NCBI GenBank assembly: GCA_964561785.1
Contig: CAZLRF010000025.1
Coordinates: 1 to 64,000, forward strand
DNA: 64,000 nt
DNA from: DATBSL01 sp964561785
GTDB lineage: Bacteria > Acidobacteriota > Vicinamibacteria > Fen-336
Reading direction: 5' to 3'
Shown here: piece after piece, positions 37,717-49,178 of the stretch
Layout: every line of letters begins with the position of its first letter
Position numbering within the stretch: position 1 is the first letter of the stretch
Notes under the pieces: model-generated
Database searches by the model: none
The model's input: the letters and a program-made list of their open reading frames with translations, nothing else
What the model was told of the DNA's origin: nothing
Translations under genes and position numbers: made by a program

Positions 37717-40563
37717 ATGTCTCGGCGCCCGCAGCTCGTCGTCGCACTGCTGCTCGTTCTCGCCGTGAACAGCCTGTATCTCGGCGCGCGGGCCACGGCG
37801 AGCCTGTTCTATTTTGCGAACCTCGTCCTGCACGTCGCGCTGGGACTCGCCGCCGCGGCCGCTCTCTCCCGCGCCGCCCGTGGCGCCTGGCCGCGGCTCG
37901 ACGCCCTCTGGCGCGCAGCGGCGCTCGCCTTCGCGCTCGGCTCCGCGCTGGGGGGCCTCCTCGTCCTCACCGGCGCCACGCGGCCCTTCCGCCCCCTGCT
38001 CTACGCGCACGTGGGCCTCGTCGCCATGGCCGCGCTCCTGGCCCTCGCCGCGGGCCTGCGGCGCGCCCTGCCCCTCGCTCCCTCGCTCCAGCGGGCGGGC
38101 GCCGCCGCCGCCCTCCTGGCCGTGGCGTCGGCCGGCGCGCGCGTCGCGTCCGACATCCTCCCCCCGCAGCACCGGATCGCCAACCCCGCCCTGCCCCCCG
38201 CGACGATGGAGGGCGAAGGGCAGGGGCCGAGCGGGCCGTTCTTCCCGTCCTCGGGGGAGACGAGCACCGGCGGCCCCGTGCCCTCGAGCTTCTTCATGAG
38301 GTCCGAGGACTGCGCGCGGTGCCACGAGGACATCTACGACCAGTGGAACGCGTCCGCGCACCACTTCGCGTCCTTCAACAACCAGTGGTACCGCAAGTCG
38401 ATCGAGTACATGCAGGACGTAGTGGGGACGAAGCCCTCGAAGTGGTGCGCGGGCTGCCACGACCACGCGGTGCTGTTCGCCGGGAAGTTCGACACGCCGA
38501 TCCGGGAGCAGGTCCACACCCCCGAGGCGCAGGCGGGCCTCGGCTGCGTGTCCTGCCATTCGGTCGTGCACGTCAAGAGCACGATGGGCCAGGGCGACTT
38601 CACGATCGAGTACCCGCCGCTGCACGATCTGGCGACGAGCGACCAGCCTCTGCTGCGCGGGGCGCACGACTACCTGCTGAAGCTCGACCCCGGCCCCCAC
38701 TCCCGCACGTTCCTCAAGAGCTTCCACACCGAGCAGACGTCCGAGTTCTGCGCCTCGTGCCACAAGGTGCACCTCGACGCGCCGGTGAACTCCTACCGCT
38801 GGCTGCGCGGCTTCAACGAGTACGACAACTGGCAGGCCTCCGGGGTCTCCGGGGAGGGGGCCCGCTCGTTCTACTACCCGAAGGAGCCCCAGGGTTGCGC
38901 GGACTGCCACATGCCGCTCGTGCCGGCGAAGGATCCCGTGGTCCGCGACGGGAAGGTGAAGTCCCACCGCTTCCCGGCCGCGAACACCGCGCTGCCCTTC
39001 GTGAACCGGGACGCCGCGCAGCTCGAGATCACGCAGGCCTTCCTCAGATCGGGGGCGGTGACGATCGACGTCTTCGGCCTCGTCCCCGGGGAGGGCGGGG
39101 GCGGCGAGGCGCGGCCGGTCGGGGCGGGGGGCGAGCCCCGGCTCAGCACGACCTTCGCCGCGGGCGAGGAGTCGATGAGCTTCGGCGCGGCGCCGGGCTT
39201 CGTCTCTTCGCCCGCGCAGGTCGTGGCCCCGCTCGACCGCGTCGACGCCGCGCTCCGGCAGGGCGACACCGCCCGGCTCGAGGTGGTCGTGCGCACCCGC
39301 CGCGTCGGCCACTTCTTCCCCGGGGGCACGGTCGACGCCTTCGACGTGTGGGTCGAGCTCGAGGCGGTCGACTCCCGAGGCCGCACGATCTTCCACTCCG
39401 GCTTCACCGAGGACCTCCCGGACGGGAGAAAGGGCCCGGTCGAGCCGGGGGCGCACTTCTACCGCAGCCTGATGCTCGACGAGCACGGCAACGTCATCGA
39501 CAAGAGGAACGCCTGGGCCACCCGCTCCGTCGCCTACGTGCGGCTCATCCCGCCCGGCGCGGCGGACACCGTGCACTACCGGCTGCGGGTCCCGGAGGAC
39601 TGCGGCGAGAGGATCACCGTCCGCGCGAAGCTCAACTACCGCAAGTTCGCCTGGTGGAACACCCAGTGGGCGTTCGCGGGGGTTCGCGATCCGGAGCACC
39701 GGGACTACCCGCTCGGACCCGGCTACGACGGCGGCCGCTGGGTCTTCACCGGCGACACCTCGGACGTGTCGGGGAAGATCAAGGCGATCCCCGACCTCCC
39801 GGTCACGGTGATGGCGGAGGCGGAGGCGCGGATCCGGGTGCTCCCGAAGGACGCGCCCGCGCCGCCCACACCGGCCCTGCTCGACCCGTCGGTGCGCGAG
39901 CGGTGGAACGACTACGGGATCGGGCTCCTGCTGCAGGGCGACCTCAAGGGGGCGGAGGCGGCCTTCCTGAAGGTCACGCAGATGGAGCCCTCCTACGCCG
40001 ACGGCTGGGTGAACGTGGGCCGGGCCCGCCTCGCCGAGGGCAACCTCGAGGGGGCGGAGCAGGCCCTGCGCTCGGCGCTCGAGCGCGACCCCGGCCTCGC
40101 CAAGACCCACTTCTTCCTCGGGACGGCGGTCAAGCAGACGGGGCGCTACGACGAGGCCCTCGTCCACCTGCGCCGCGCGGCGGCGCTCTACCCGCGCGAC
40201 CGCGTCGTACGCAACCAGATCGGGCGGGTGCTCTTCCTGAAGCGGCAGTACGCCGAGGCGATCGCGGAGCTGCGGCAGGTGCTCGCGATCGACCCCGAGG
40301 ACCTGCAGGCGCACTACAATCTCATGCTCAGCTACCAGGGGGCCGGAGACAGCGAGATGGCGAAGCGTCACGAGGCGCTCTACCGGCGCTTCAAGGCGGA
40401 CGAGTCGGCCCAGGCGATCACCGGGCCGTTCCGCCGCCTCCACCCGCACGACAACAACGAGCGCCAGGCCGTCCACGAGCACGCCTCGGGGAAGGGCGGC
40501 CGCGCGTACCCGGCGCCGCCCGCCCCGCGGGCCGCCGCGGCCGCGGCGGGGGCGCAGCCATGA
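37717..40563 (+). CDS. Membrane-anchored pentaheme cytochrome c with C-terminal TPR repeats
   Basis: 948 aa. About four membrane helices occupy residues 1-150. Then come five CXXCH sites (CARCH, CAGCH, CVSCH, CASCH, CADCH) in the cytochrome c-552/4-like region with SAHHFASFNNQWYRKS and RWLRGFNEYDNWQASG. A beta-rich domain with RRVGHFFPGGTVDAFDVWVEL follows, related to the C-terminal domain of the cytochrome at 1950-3299. Residues ~730-900 are TPRs (ADGWVNVGRARLAEGNLEGA and repeats). It faces the periplasm and probably passes electrons while docking partners by TPR. Its stop overlaps the next start (ATGA). Confidence 0.87.
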   Translation: MSRRPQLVVALLLVLAVNSLYLGARATASLFYFANLVLHVALGLAAAAALSRAARGAWPRLDALWRAAALAFALGSALGGLLVLTGATRPFRPLLYAHVGLVAMAALLALAAGLRRALPLAPSLQRAGAAAALLAVASAGARVASDILPPQHRIANPALPPATMEGEGQGPSGPFFPSSGETSTGGPVPSSFFMRSEDCARCHEDIYDQWNASAHHFASFNNQWYRKSIEYMQDVVGTKPSKWCAGCHDHAVLFAGKFDTPIREQVHTPEAQAGLGCVSCHSVVHVKSTMGQGDFTIEYPPLHDLATSDQPLLRGAHDYLLKLDPGPHSRTFLKSFHTEQTSEFCASCHKVHLDAPVNSYRWLRGFNEYDNWQASGVSGEGARSFYYPKEPQGCADCHMPLVPAKDPVVRDGKVKSHRFPAANTALPFVNRDAAQLEITQAFLRSGAVTIDVFGLVPGEGGGGEARPVGAGGEPRLSTTFAAGEESMSFGAAPGFVSSPAQVVAPLDRVDAALRQGDTARLEVVVRTRRVGHFFPGGTVDAFDVWVELEAVDSRGRTIFHSGFTEDLPDGRKGPVEPGAHFYRSLMLDEHGNVIDKRNAWATRSVAYVRLIPPGAADTVHYRLRVPEDCGERITVRAKLNYRKFAWWNTQWAFAGVRDPEHRDYPLGPGYDGGRWVFTGDTSDVSGKIKAIPDLPVTVMAEAEARIRVLPKDAPAPPTPALLDPSVRERWNDYGIGLLLQGDLKGAEAAFLKVTQMEPSYADGWVNVGRARLAEGNLEGAEQALRSALERDPGLAKTHFFLGTAVKQTGRYDEALVHLRRAAALYPRDRVVRNQIGRVLFLKRQYAEAIAELRQVLAIDPEDLQAHYNLMLSYQGAGDSEMAKRHEALYRRFKADESAQAITGPFRRLHPHDNNERQAVHEHASGKGGRAYPAPPAPRAAAAAAGAQP

Positions 40564-42269
40564 GGGCGTTGCGGCTCGTCTCGCTCCTCCTCGCGGCGGC
40601 CCTCGTCGCGGCCCCGGCCGACCCCCAGTCGGGGCGGGGGATCCAGTTCGCCGACGGGACGGCGTACGCGCGGATCGCCTTCCGCCACAACTCCGGGGCG
40701 TTCGGGAAGAAGTACCTCCCGGAGACGATGGGCTCGGGGCTCGCCCTGTTCGACTACGACAACGACGGCTGGCTCGACGTGTTCTTCGCCAACGGCAACC
40801 GCTGGCCGGGCCGGCCCGGGCCCTCGACCTACAGCGCGCTCTACCGCAACAACCGGGACGGGACGTTCGCGGACGTGACGCGGGCGGCGGGGCTGGCGGT
40901 CGAGATGTTCGCGATCGGCGTGGCCGCGGCCGACTACGACAACGACGGCTGGCGCGACCTCTACGTGACCGCGATCGGGGGGAACCGGCTGTTCCGCAAC
41001 CTCGGCAACGGCACGTTCGCCGACCTCACCGCGAAGGCGGGCGTGAAGGGGCCGGGAACGTTCGGCACGTCCACGATGTTCTTCGACTACGACCGGGACT
41101 CCCACCTCGACATCGTGATCGCCAACTACGTCACGTGGACGCTCGAGACGGACCTGTTCTGCACCCTCGACGGGACCACGAAGTCGTACTGCACCCCCGA
41201 GTCCTACAAGGGGGAGAGCCCCACGCTGTTCCGCAACCGCGGCGACGGCACGTTCGAGGACGCGACGCGCAGGGCCGGGATGTGGGACCCGACGTCGAAG
41301 GCCCTCGGGGTGGCCCTCATCGACCACGACTCGGACGGCTGGCCCGACGTCGTGCTCGCCAACGACACCCAGCCCAACAAGCTCTACCGCAACAACCACG
41401 ACGGGACCTTCACCGACGTGGGGACGACCGCCGGGATCGCCTTCGGGGAGACGGGCGTGGCGCGGGCGGGCATGGGGGTCGACGCGGCCGACTACTCGGG
41501 CTCGGGCCGGCCGAGCCTCCTCTTCGCGAACTTCTCGAACGAGATGATCGGCCTCTACCACAACGAGGGCAACGGCCTCTACGTGGACGAGGCCCCGGTC
41601 TCCGCGATCGGGCGGGCGAGCATGCTCACCCTCGCCTTCGGCATCTTCTTCTTCGACTACGACCTCGACGGCCTCGTCGACATCTTCGCCGGCAACGGGC
41701 ACGTGGCCGACGACATCAACGCGGTGCAGCCGCGCGTGACCCACGCCCAGCCCCCCCACGTGTTCCGCAACCTCGGCGACCGGCACTTCGAGCCCACGGC
41801 CGCCCGGCTGGGGCCCGCCCTGCAGCAGCCCATCGTGGCCCGCGGGGCCGTCCACGGGGACATCGACAACGACGGCGACCTCGACGTGGTCGTCTCGACG
41901 AACAACGGCCCGGCCAGGGTGTACCGCAACGACGGCGGGAACCAGGCCCGCTTCGTCCGCGTCCGCACGATCGGGACCCGGTCGAACCGGGACGGGATCG
42001 GGGCCCGGGTCACGGTCACCCTCCCCGGCGGGCGGCGGCAGTGGCAGCTCGTCCGAAGCGGGTCGTCCTACTGCTCGCAGAGCGACACCGCGGTGACGTT
42101 CGGCCTAGGCCCCGTGCAGAAGGTCGACTCGATCGAGGTGGCGTGGCCGAGCGGCCAGGTGGACAGGACGGGACCCGTCGTGGCGAACCAGGTGGCCTTC
42201 GTGGAGGAGGGCCGGGGCCTCGTCGCCTCGAGGCCCCTGCCCCCGAAGGGGACGCCGCTCGCGCCTTGA
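40560..42269 (+). CDS. Secreted FG-GAP/ASPIC-UnbV (CRTAC1-like) protein
   Basis: 569 aa with a signal peptide (1-18). Six or more calcium-binding FG-GAP/VCBS repeats are visible: FDYDNDGWLDVFFANG, DYDNDGWRDLYVTA, FDYDRDSHLDIVIANY, DHDSDGWPDVVLAND, FDYDLDGLVDIFAGNG and GDIDNDGDLDVVVSTN, forming a beta propeller. The C-terminal ASPIC/UnbV domain has NRDGIGARVTVTLPGGRRQ, SGSSYCSQSDTAVTFGLG and SIEVAWPSGQ. Function of the family in bacteria is unknown. Translationally coupled to the pentaheme-TPR cytochrome, so the two likely act together. Confidence 0.9.
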   Translation: MRALRLVSLLLAAALVAAPADPQSGRGIQFADGTAYARIAFRHNSGAFGKKYLPETMGSGLALFDYDNDGWLDVFFANGNRWPGRPGPSTYSALYRNNRDGTFADVTRAAGLAVEMFAIGVAAADYDNDGWRDLYVTAIGGNRLFRNLGNGTFADLTAKAGVKGPGTFGTSTMFFDYDRDSHLDIVIANYVTWTLETDLFCTLDGTTKSYCTPESYKGESPTLFRNRGDGTFEDATRRAGMWDPTSKALGVALIDHDSDGWPDVVLANDTQPNKLYRNNHDGTFTDVGTTAGIAFGETGVARAGMGVDAADYSGSGRPSLLFANFSNEMIGLYHNEGNGLYVDEAPVSAIGRASMLTLAFGIFFFDYDLDGLVDIFAGNGHVADDINAVQPRVTHAQPPHVFRNLGDRHFEPTAARLGPALQQPIVARGAVHGDIDNDGDLDVVVSTNNGPARVYRNDGGNQARFVRVRTIGTRSNRDGIGARVTVTLPGGRRQWQLVRSGSSYCSQSDTAVTFGLGPVQKVDSIEVAWPSGQVDRTGPVVANQVAFVEEGRGLVASRPLPPKGTPLAP

Positions 42270-42300
42270 GTCGCGGCCGCAGGCCGTGGAAGATGGAACG

Positions 42301-45300
42301 ATGAGCCTGCGTCGCGTCCTCATCCTGCCCTCGATCCTCCTCTCCCTCGCCGCGACCCCGCCCGGGTCGGTCCCCCCGGGTCGAGAGGCGGCCTGGCGGG
42401 AGAACAACCTGGGGGTGGCCCTGCTCGAGCAGTTCCGCTTCACCGACGGGGTGAAGGCGTTCGAGCGCGCCCTCGAGAAGGACCCGAGCCTCCTCGCCGC
42501 CCGGGTGAACCTCGCGATCGCCCACCTCTACGTGCCCGACATCCCGGCGGCGAAGCGGGCGGCGGAGGAGGCGCTGCGGCACGCCCCCGACGCCCCGCAG
42601 CCCAACTACGTCCTCGCCCTCATCGCCCGCAGCGAGGGCCGGGCCGAGGAGGCGCTGCCCTACGTGCGCAAGGTGCTCGAGGCGGACCCGCGCGACCTCG
42701 GGGCGAACGTCACCCTCGGCCAGGTCTACCTGCAGACCCGGCAGTTCGACGAGGCGGCCGCCGCCTTCCGCGTGGCGCTCGAGGCCGAGCCGTACAACGT
42801 GAGCGCCGCCTACAACCTCGGGGTGGCCCTCACCCGCTCCGGCCGGCGCGAGGAGGGGCAGGAGGCCATGGCGCGCTTCCAGAAGCTGCGCGACAGCGCC
42901 TACAAGAGCGCGCTCGGCTCGAACTACCTCGAGCAGGGCCGCTACGCGGAGGCGCTGCCCTCCACGGGGGCGGAGCCCGAGTCCGTCGACCCCGAGACGC
43001 CGGCGGTCCGCTTCACGGAGGCGAAGGACGCCCTGCCCGGCGGGGCGACGCTGGTCGTCTCCGACGTGGACGGCGACCTCGCCCCCGACGCGGTCACGGC
43101 GGGGCCGGGGGGCGTGCGGGTGCTGCGCAACCAGAAGGGGCGCCTGGTGGACGCGACGCCGGCGTCGGGCCTCGTCGGTGTCGGGGGAACCCTCGCCCTC
43201 GCCGGGGACTTCGACAACGACGGACGGAGCGATCTCCTCGTGGCCCGCAGGGACGGCCTCGCCCTCTACCGCAACGCGGGCGAGGGGCGCTTCGAGGACG
43301 CGACCGCCGCGGCCCAGCTGCCCGCGTTCGCCCACCCCGTCTCCGCCGCCGCCTTCCTCGACTACGACCACGACGGGGACCTCGACATCCTCGTGGCGGG
43401 GGGGGCGAAGGACGCGCCGAGCCTGCTCCTGCGCAACAACGGAAACGCCACGTTCACGGACGTCACCGCCGCCGCGCGGATCGGCGAGCCGGGCCGGACG
43501 GTCGGGCTCGTGCCGACCGACTTCGACAACCGCCGCGACCTCGACGTGTTCGTCCTCCGCGAGGACCGCCCGGTGCTCTTCAAGAACGTGCGCGACGGCA
43601 GCTTCGAGGACCAGGCGGCGAAGCTCGGCCTCGCCGCGGCGGGGCCCTTCCGCGCGACCGCCGCCGCCGACGTCAACAAGGACGGCTTCACGGACTTCTT
43701 CCTCGGCGCGGAGGGCGCCTCCGCGATCGCCCTGAGCGACGGCCGGGGAGGCTTCCGGACCGAGCCCGCCCCCGAGGCCGCGCGCTCGGCCCTCGCCGCG
43801 CAGCTCTTCGACTACGACAACGACGGGCTCGTCGACCTCCTCGTGGCCACCGCGAAGGGGCCGCGGCTGCTGCGCAACCTGGGCGCCTCCTGGACGGACG
43901 TCAGCGCCGCCGCGTTCCCCGCCGCCGGCCGGCCGGCCTCGGCCGCCGCCCTCGCCGTGGTCGACCTCGACGCGGACGGGGACCAGGACGTCCTCCTCGG
44001 GACCGCCGAGGGCCTGCGGGTGCTGACGAACGAGGGGGGCAACCGCAACCGCTCCTTCGCCCTGAGGCTGGCCGGACGCGTCTCGAGCAAGCAGGGCGTG
44101 GGGGCCAAGGTGGAGATCCGGGCGGGCAGCCTCCGCCAGAAGATCGAGACCTCGGCCGCGGTGCCCATGGCCGGCCCCGCGGACGTGGTCTTCGGCCTCG
44201 GCTCGCGCGAGGCGCCCGACGCGGTGCGGATCATCTGGGTCTCGGGGATCGTGCAGACCGAGACGGAGACGACGGCCCCCGCGGAGGGGTCGAGGCGCGC
44301 CGCGCTCCCGGTGATGGAGCTCGACCGCAAGCCCTCCTCGTGCCCGTACGTCTACGCCTGGAACGGCGAGCGCTTCGAGTTCGTGACCGACTTCCTCGGG
44401 GCGGGGGAGATGGGGTACTTCGTGGCGCCCGGGGTGCACAGCGTCCCCGACCCCGACGAGCTCGTGCGCCTCGCGCCGGGGACGCTCGTCCCGCGGGACG
44501 GACGCTACGAGCTGCGGGTCACGAACGAGCTCGAGGAGGTCCTCTACCTCGACCGCCTCCGCCTGCTCGCGGTGGACCACCCGGCCGACGTGCTCGTGTT
44601 CCCCGACGAGGGGATGACGTCCCCCCCGAAGCCGGAGCGGCTGGTGGCGGTGCGCGACCCGCGCACGCCGCGCGCGCTGGACCGCCGCGGCCGCGACGTC
44701 TCGGCGAGGCTGTCCGCGGTCGACCGCTCGTTCGCCGACGACCTGCCGCTCGAGCGCATCCGCGGCTACGCGAAGGAGCACGCCCTCACCTTCGACCTCG
44801 CGGGGCTTCCCCCCTCCCACACCACGCTGCTCCTCACCGGGTGGACCGACTATGCCTTCTCCAGCGACAACGTCGCCGCCCACCAGGCCGGCCTGCGCCT
44901 GGTGCCGCCCCGGCTCGAGGTGGAGCGCGCGGACGGCTCCTGGACGACCGCCGTCGAGCAGATCGGCGTCCCGGTCGGCCGTCCCCAGACGATCGTCGTG
45001 GACCTCGCGGGAAGGCTCGGGCCGTCGCGGCGGGCGCGCGTCGTGACCACGATGCGCGTCTACTGGGACGCGGCGTGGGCGGCGGCTCCCGCAAACGACG
45101 TGGTCCTGCGCCCGGTCGCGCTCGACCCCGTCCGCGCCGACCTGCGCGAGCGGGGCTTCTCCGCGGTGGCGACGGACGGCGAGCCGCTCGCCTTCGACTA
45201 CGCCCGCGTGTCGTGGCGCTCGCCCTGGAAGACGATGCCGGGCCGCTACACCCGGGAGGGCGACGTGCGCCCGCTCCTCGCGGGCGCGGACGACCGCTAC

Positions 45301-45603
45301 GTCGTCTCCAAGCCCGGAGACGAGGTCGCCCTCGCCTTCGACGCGCCGGCGGGCGAGCCGGGAGAGGGGAGAGCGCGCACCTTCCTCCTCCACGGCGTCG
45401 GCTACAGCAAGGAGATGGACATCAACTCCGCGAGCCCCGACGTGGTGATGCCGCTGCCGTTCCACGGCATGGCCGGCTACCCCTACGACGAGGCGGCCGC
45501 GCCGGAGGCGGCCCGGCGGGCCGCGCGGGAGGCCGAGGAGTGGAACACGCGCCTCGTCGTCCGGCCGATCCCGCCGGTCGAGCTCCACGCGGCGGGCCGA
45601 TGA
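42301..45603 (+). CDS. TPR + FG-GAP + ASPIC/UnbV fusion protein
   Basis: 1100 aa, ATG 42301. A signal-like N-terminus, TPRs (about 25-215, NNLGVALLEQFRFTDGVKAFERAL and repeats), then a propeller of FG-GAP repeats (about 240-570: DVDGDLAPDAVT, DYDHDGDLDILVAGG, FDYDNDGLVDLLVAT, DLDADGDQDVLLG), an ASPIC/UnbV part (KQGVGAKVEIRAGSLRQ), and a ~430-residue C-terminal region opening with SCPYVYAWNGERFEFVTDFLGAGEMGYF, a block I have seen at the ends of acidobacterial ASPIC proteins. It is the larger partner of the previous gene, 31 bases downstream; its stop overlaps the nitrilase start. Confidence 0.87.
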   Translation: MSLRRVLILPSILLSLAATPPGSVPPGREAAWRENNLGVALLEQFRFTDGVKAFERALEKDPSLLAARVNLAIAHLYVPDIPAAKRAAEEALRHAPDAPQPNYVLALIARSEGRAEEALPYVRKVLEADPRDLGANVTLGQVYLQTRQFDEAAAAFRVALEAEPYNVSAAYNLGVALTRSGRREEGQEAMARFQKLRDSAYKSALGSNYLEQGRYAEALPSTGAEPESVDPETPAVRFTEAKDALPGGATLVVSDVDGDLAPDAVTAGPGGVRVLRNQKGRLVDATPASGLVGVGGTLALAGDFDNDGRSDLLVARRDGLALYRNAGEGRFEDATAAAQLPAFAHPVSAAAFLDYDHDGDLDILVAGGAKDAPSLLLRNNGNATFTDVTAAARIGEPGRTVGLVPTDFDNRRDLDVFVLREDRPVLFKNVRDGSFEDQAAKLGLAAAGPFRATAAADVNKDGFTDFFLGAEGASAIALSDGRGGFRTEPAPEAARSALAAQLFDYDNDGLVDLLVATAKGPRLLRNLGASWTDVSAAAFPAAGRPASAAALAVVDLDADGDQDVLLGTAEGLRVLTNEGGNRNRSFALRLAGRVSSKQGVGAKVEIRAGSLRQKIETSAAVPMAGPADVVFGLGSREAPDAVRIIWVSGIVQTETETTAPAEGSRRAALPVMELDRKPSSCPYVYAWNGERFEFVTDFLGAGEMGYFVAPGVHSVPDPDELVRLAPGTLVPRDGRYELRVTNELEEVLYLDRLRLLAVDHPADVLVFPDEGMTSPPKPERLVAVRDPRTPRALDRRGRDVSARLSAVDRSFADDLPLERIRGYAKEHALTFDLAGLPPSHTTLLLTGWTDYAFSSDNVAAHQAGLRLVPPRLEVERADGSWTTAVEQIGVPVGRPQTIVVDLAGRLGPSRRARVVTTMRVYWDAAWAAAPANDVVLRPVALDPVRADLRERGFSAVATDGEPLAFDYARVSWRSPWKTMPGRYTREGDVRPLLAGADDRYVVSKPGDEVALAFDAPAGEPGEGRARTFLLHGVGYSKEMDINSASPDVVMPLPFHGMAGYPYDEAAAPEAARRAAREAEEWNTRLVVRPIPPVELHAAGR

Positions 45604-46586
45604 TCCGCTGGGCCGCCGCCTGCTGCCAGACCGACCTCGCGAACCCGCTCGACCGGGCCGGGATGCGGGAGAACACCGACCGCATGGTCGCGATGCTCGA
45701 GCAGGCGCTCGCGGGGGCGGCGCCGTTCCTCCCCGTCCGCCTCGTGGTCTTCCCGGAGTTCGCCCACGCGGCGCCCGTGTACCCGACGGTCGCGGAGCTC
45801 GCGGCGAAGCTGGCGGTGCCGGTCCCGAACGAGCACACCGACCGCCTGCAGGCGAAGGCGCGGGAGCACGGGATCTACGTCCAGACGGGGACGATGATCG
45901 AAGCCGACCCCCGCTGGCCGGGGGTGCTCTTCAACACGACGTGCCTCCTCGGGCCGTCGGGCCTGCTCTACAAGTACCGCAAGGTGAACCCGTGGATCCC
46001 CTACGAGGTCCACGCGAGCCCCCACGACGTGCCGGGCTACGACGAACCGCTCTTCCCCGTCGCCGACACCGAGATCGGCCGGATCGGCTGCGCGATCTGC
46101 TACGACTGGCTGTTCCCCGAGGCGCTGCGCCAGCTCGCCGCGAACGGCGCCGAGGTCCTCGTCCGGGTCTCGGCCTACATGGACCCGTGGGGCGCGACCG
46201 AGCCGATGGACTGGTGGACGGTCGTGAACCGGAGCCGGGCCCTCGAGAACACGGCCTACGTCGTGGCCGCCAACCAGGGGGCCGCCCTGCGCCGCTACCC
46301 GCCGTACTCCTGGCCGGGAGGGAGCATGGTCGTGGACTTCGACGGGCGCGTCCTCGCCCAGGCCTCCCCGGGGCCGGGCGAGCGAATCGTCGTCGCGCCC
46401 GTCGACGTGTCCGCGCTGCGGCACGAGCGCTCGCTCCGCCGCGGCCACCACATGCTCGCGCACCTGCGCACCGAGGCCTACCCCGTCTACCGGAGCCACA
46501 TCTACCCGCCCGCGGGGAGCGCGGGCCCGCTCTCGTACGAGGAGAACAACGCCCGCATCGACGGCGCGAAGTCGAGCCTCGCGTGA
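45600..46586 (+). CDS. Nitrilase-family carbon-nitrogen hydrolase
   Basis: 328 aa. The Glu-Lys-Cys triad is visible: Glu in LVVFPEFAHA, Lys in YKYRKVNPW, and Cys in GCAICYDWLFPEALR. Length and motifs fit amidases of the nitrilase superfamily. No signal peptide, so cytosolic. The ATG overlaps the ASPIC gene stop (ATGA), placing this enzyme in the cytochrome operon, an unusual partner whose substrate (an amide, nitrile or carbamate) is unknown. Confidence 0.88.
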   Translation: MIRWAAACCQTDLANPLDRAGMRENTDRMVAMLEQALAGAAPFLPVRLVVFPEFAHAAPVYPTVAELAAKLAVPVPNEHTDRLQAKAREHGIYVQTGTMIEADPRWPGVLFNTTCLLGPSGLLYKYRKVNPWIPYEVHASPHDVPGYDEPLFPVADTEIGRIGCAICYDWLFPEALRQLAANGAEVLVRVSAYMDPWGATEPMDWWTVVNRSRALENTAYVVAANQGAALRRYPPYSWPGGSMVVDFDGRVLAQASPGPGERIVVAPVDVSALRHERSLRRGHHMLAHLRTEAYPVYRSHIYPPAGSAGPLSYEENNARIDGAKSSLA

Positions 46587-46612
46587 TAGCATCCCCGCTC
46601 GGCCGCCCCTGC

Positions 46613-47554
46613 ATGCCCTCACGATCGCGCCGCCCGATCGCCGTCCTCCTCGCGCTCGCCCTCGCCGCGCCCGCGGGGGCGCAGGCGCCCGCGCCCCCGG
46701 CCGTGCCGGGCGCCTCGCTCGCCGGGGGCTGGACGGGCTGGGCGAAGCTCGTGAACGACTGGCCGGGCCAGTCCTGCCGCTACGAGGGGGGCCCCGACGC
46801 CGTCTCCGTGCGGATGGCGCTCGGGGTCGACGCCGGGCGGCTGCGGGGCTCGGTCGCGATCGACCTGCCGGCGGAAGCGGGCTCGGGCTGCCCGCCCCTG
46901 CGCAAGCGGTACGAGATCCCGGAGGCGGCGGCCGGTCCCGACACCCTCGCCTTCACCGACTCGGGCGGCAACGAGTGGACGCTCGCGGTGCGCCGGGGCC
47001 AGACCGTCCTGCAGGGGCTGCTCGCGTGGCGCCCCGGGGGGGCGGAGGCGCCGCTCGCCGAGGGCTTCACGGGGCCCGACGGCACGCGGCCGGCCGCCCG
47101 CCTGAGCGGGGAGGTGCGGCTGCGTCGCGCAGAGCAGGGGGCGGCAGAGACCCCGTCGGAGCCCGCCGCGCCCTTGGCCGAGCCCTCCTCTCCCGCCGCC
47201 GCCGGGGGCGGCGCGCCCCCCCCGGCCGGCGCCGGCCGGCACCTCTCGAACTTCGGCCTCATCGTGGGCGCGAACGTCGTCGGTCTCGGCCTCCTCTACG
47301 GCGTCAACAAGGCCGGCCAGGGCAGCTCCGAGAGCGGGACCGTGACCTGCTCGCCCCGCGTGTGCATCGTGGGCCCGACGATCAACGACCCCTGCTTCTG
47401 CGAGAACAACGTCGTGTCCGGCGCCCCCTGCGGCACGACGCAGGCCGGCGCCCCGATCGGCGCCCCCTGCAACGGGACGTCCGTGCCGTGCCAGGCGGGC
47501 CTCTCCTGCAACAGCGGCATCTGCGAGGACCGCTTCGGCCGCTGCCAGTTCTGA
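46613..47554 (+). CDS. Secreted protein with C-terminal Cys-rich domain
   Basis: 313 aa with a signal peptide (1-24). The N-terminal part (about 30-175, GWTGWAKLVNDWPGQSCRYEGGPDAVSVRM) looks like a beta domain. A Pro/Ala linker and a hydrophobic segment (SNFGLIVGANVVGLGLLYGVN, about 225-245) follow, then 10 Cys in the last ~65 residues (CSPRVC, PCFC, PCQAGLSCNSGICEDRFGRC), a disulfide-rich knob like eukaryotic-style Cys repeats. No family recognised. It lies between the nitrilase gene and the two-component genes. Confidence 0.75.
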   Translation: MPSRSRRPIAVLLALALAAPAGAQAPAPPAVPGASLAGGWTGWAKLVNDWPGQSCRYEGGPDAVSVRMALGVDAGRLRGSVAIDLPAEAGSGCPPLRKRYEIPEAAAGPDTLAFTDSGGNEWTLAVRRGQTVLQGLLAWRPGGAEAPLAEGFTGPDGTRPAARLSGEVRLRRAEQGAAETPSEPAAPLAEPSSPAAAGGGAPPPAGAGRHLSNFGLIVGANVVGLGLLYGVNKAGQGSSESGTVTCSPRVCIVGPTINDPCFCENNVVSGAPCGTTQAGAPIGAPCNGTSVPCQAGLSCNSGICEDRFGRCQF

Positions 47555-47564
47555 AGGGGCTTCC

Positions 47565-49175
<1,611 letters not shown>

Positions 49176-49178
49176 GCG

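Noticed and set aside
37442..37747. A ~100-codon open frame in the region before the pentaheme-TPR cytochrome
   Set aside because: No ribosome-binding site or recognisable motif, and it overlaps the promoter elements and hairpin.
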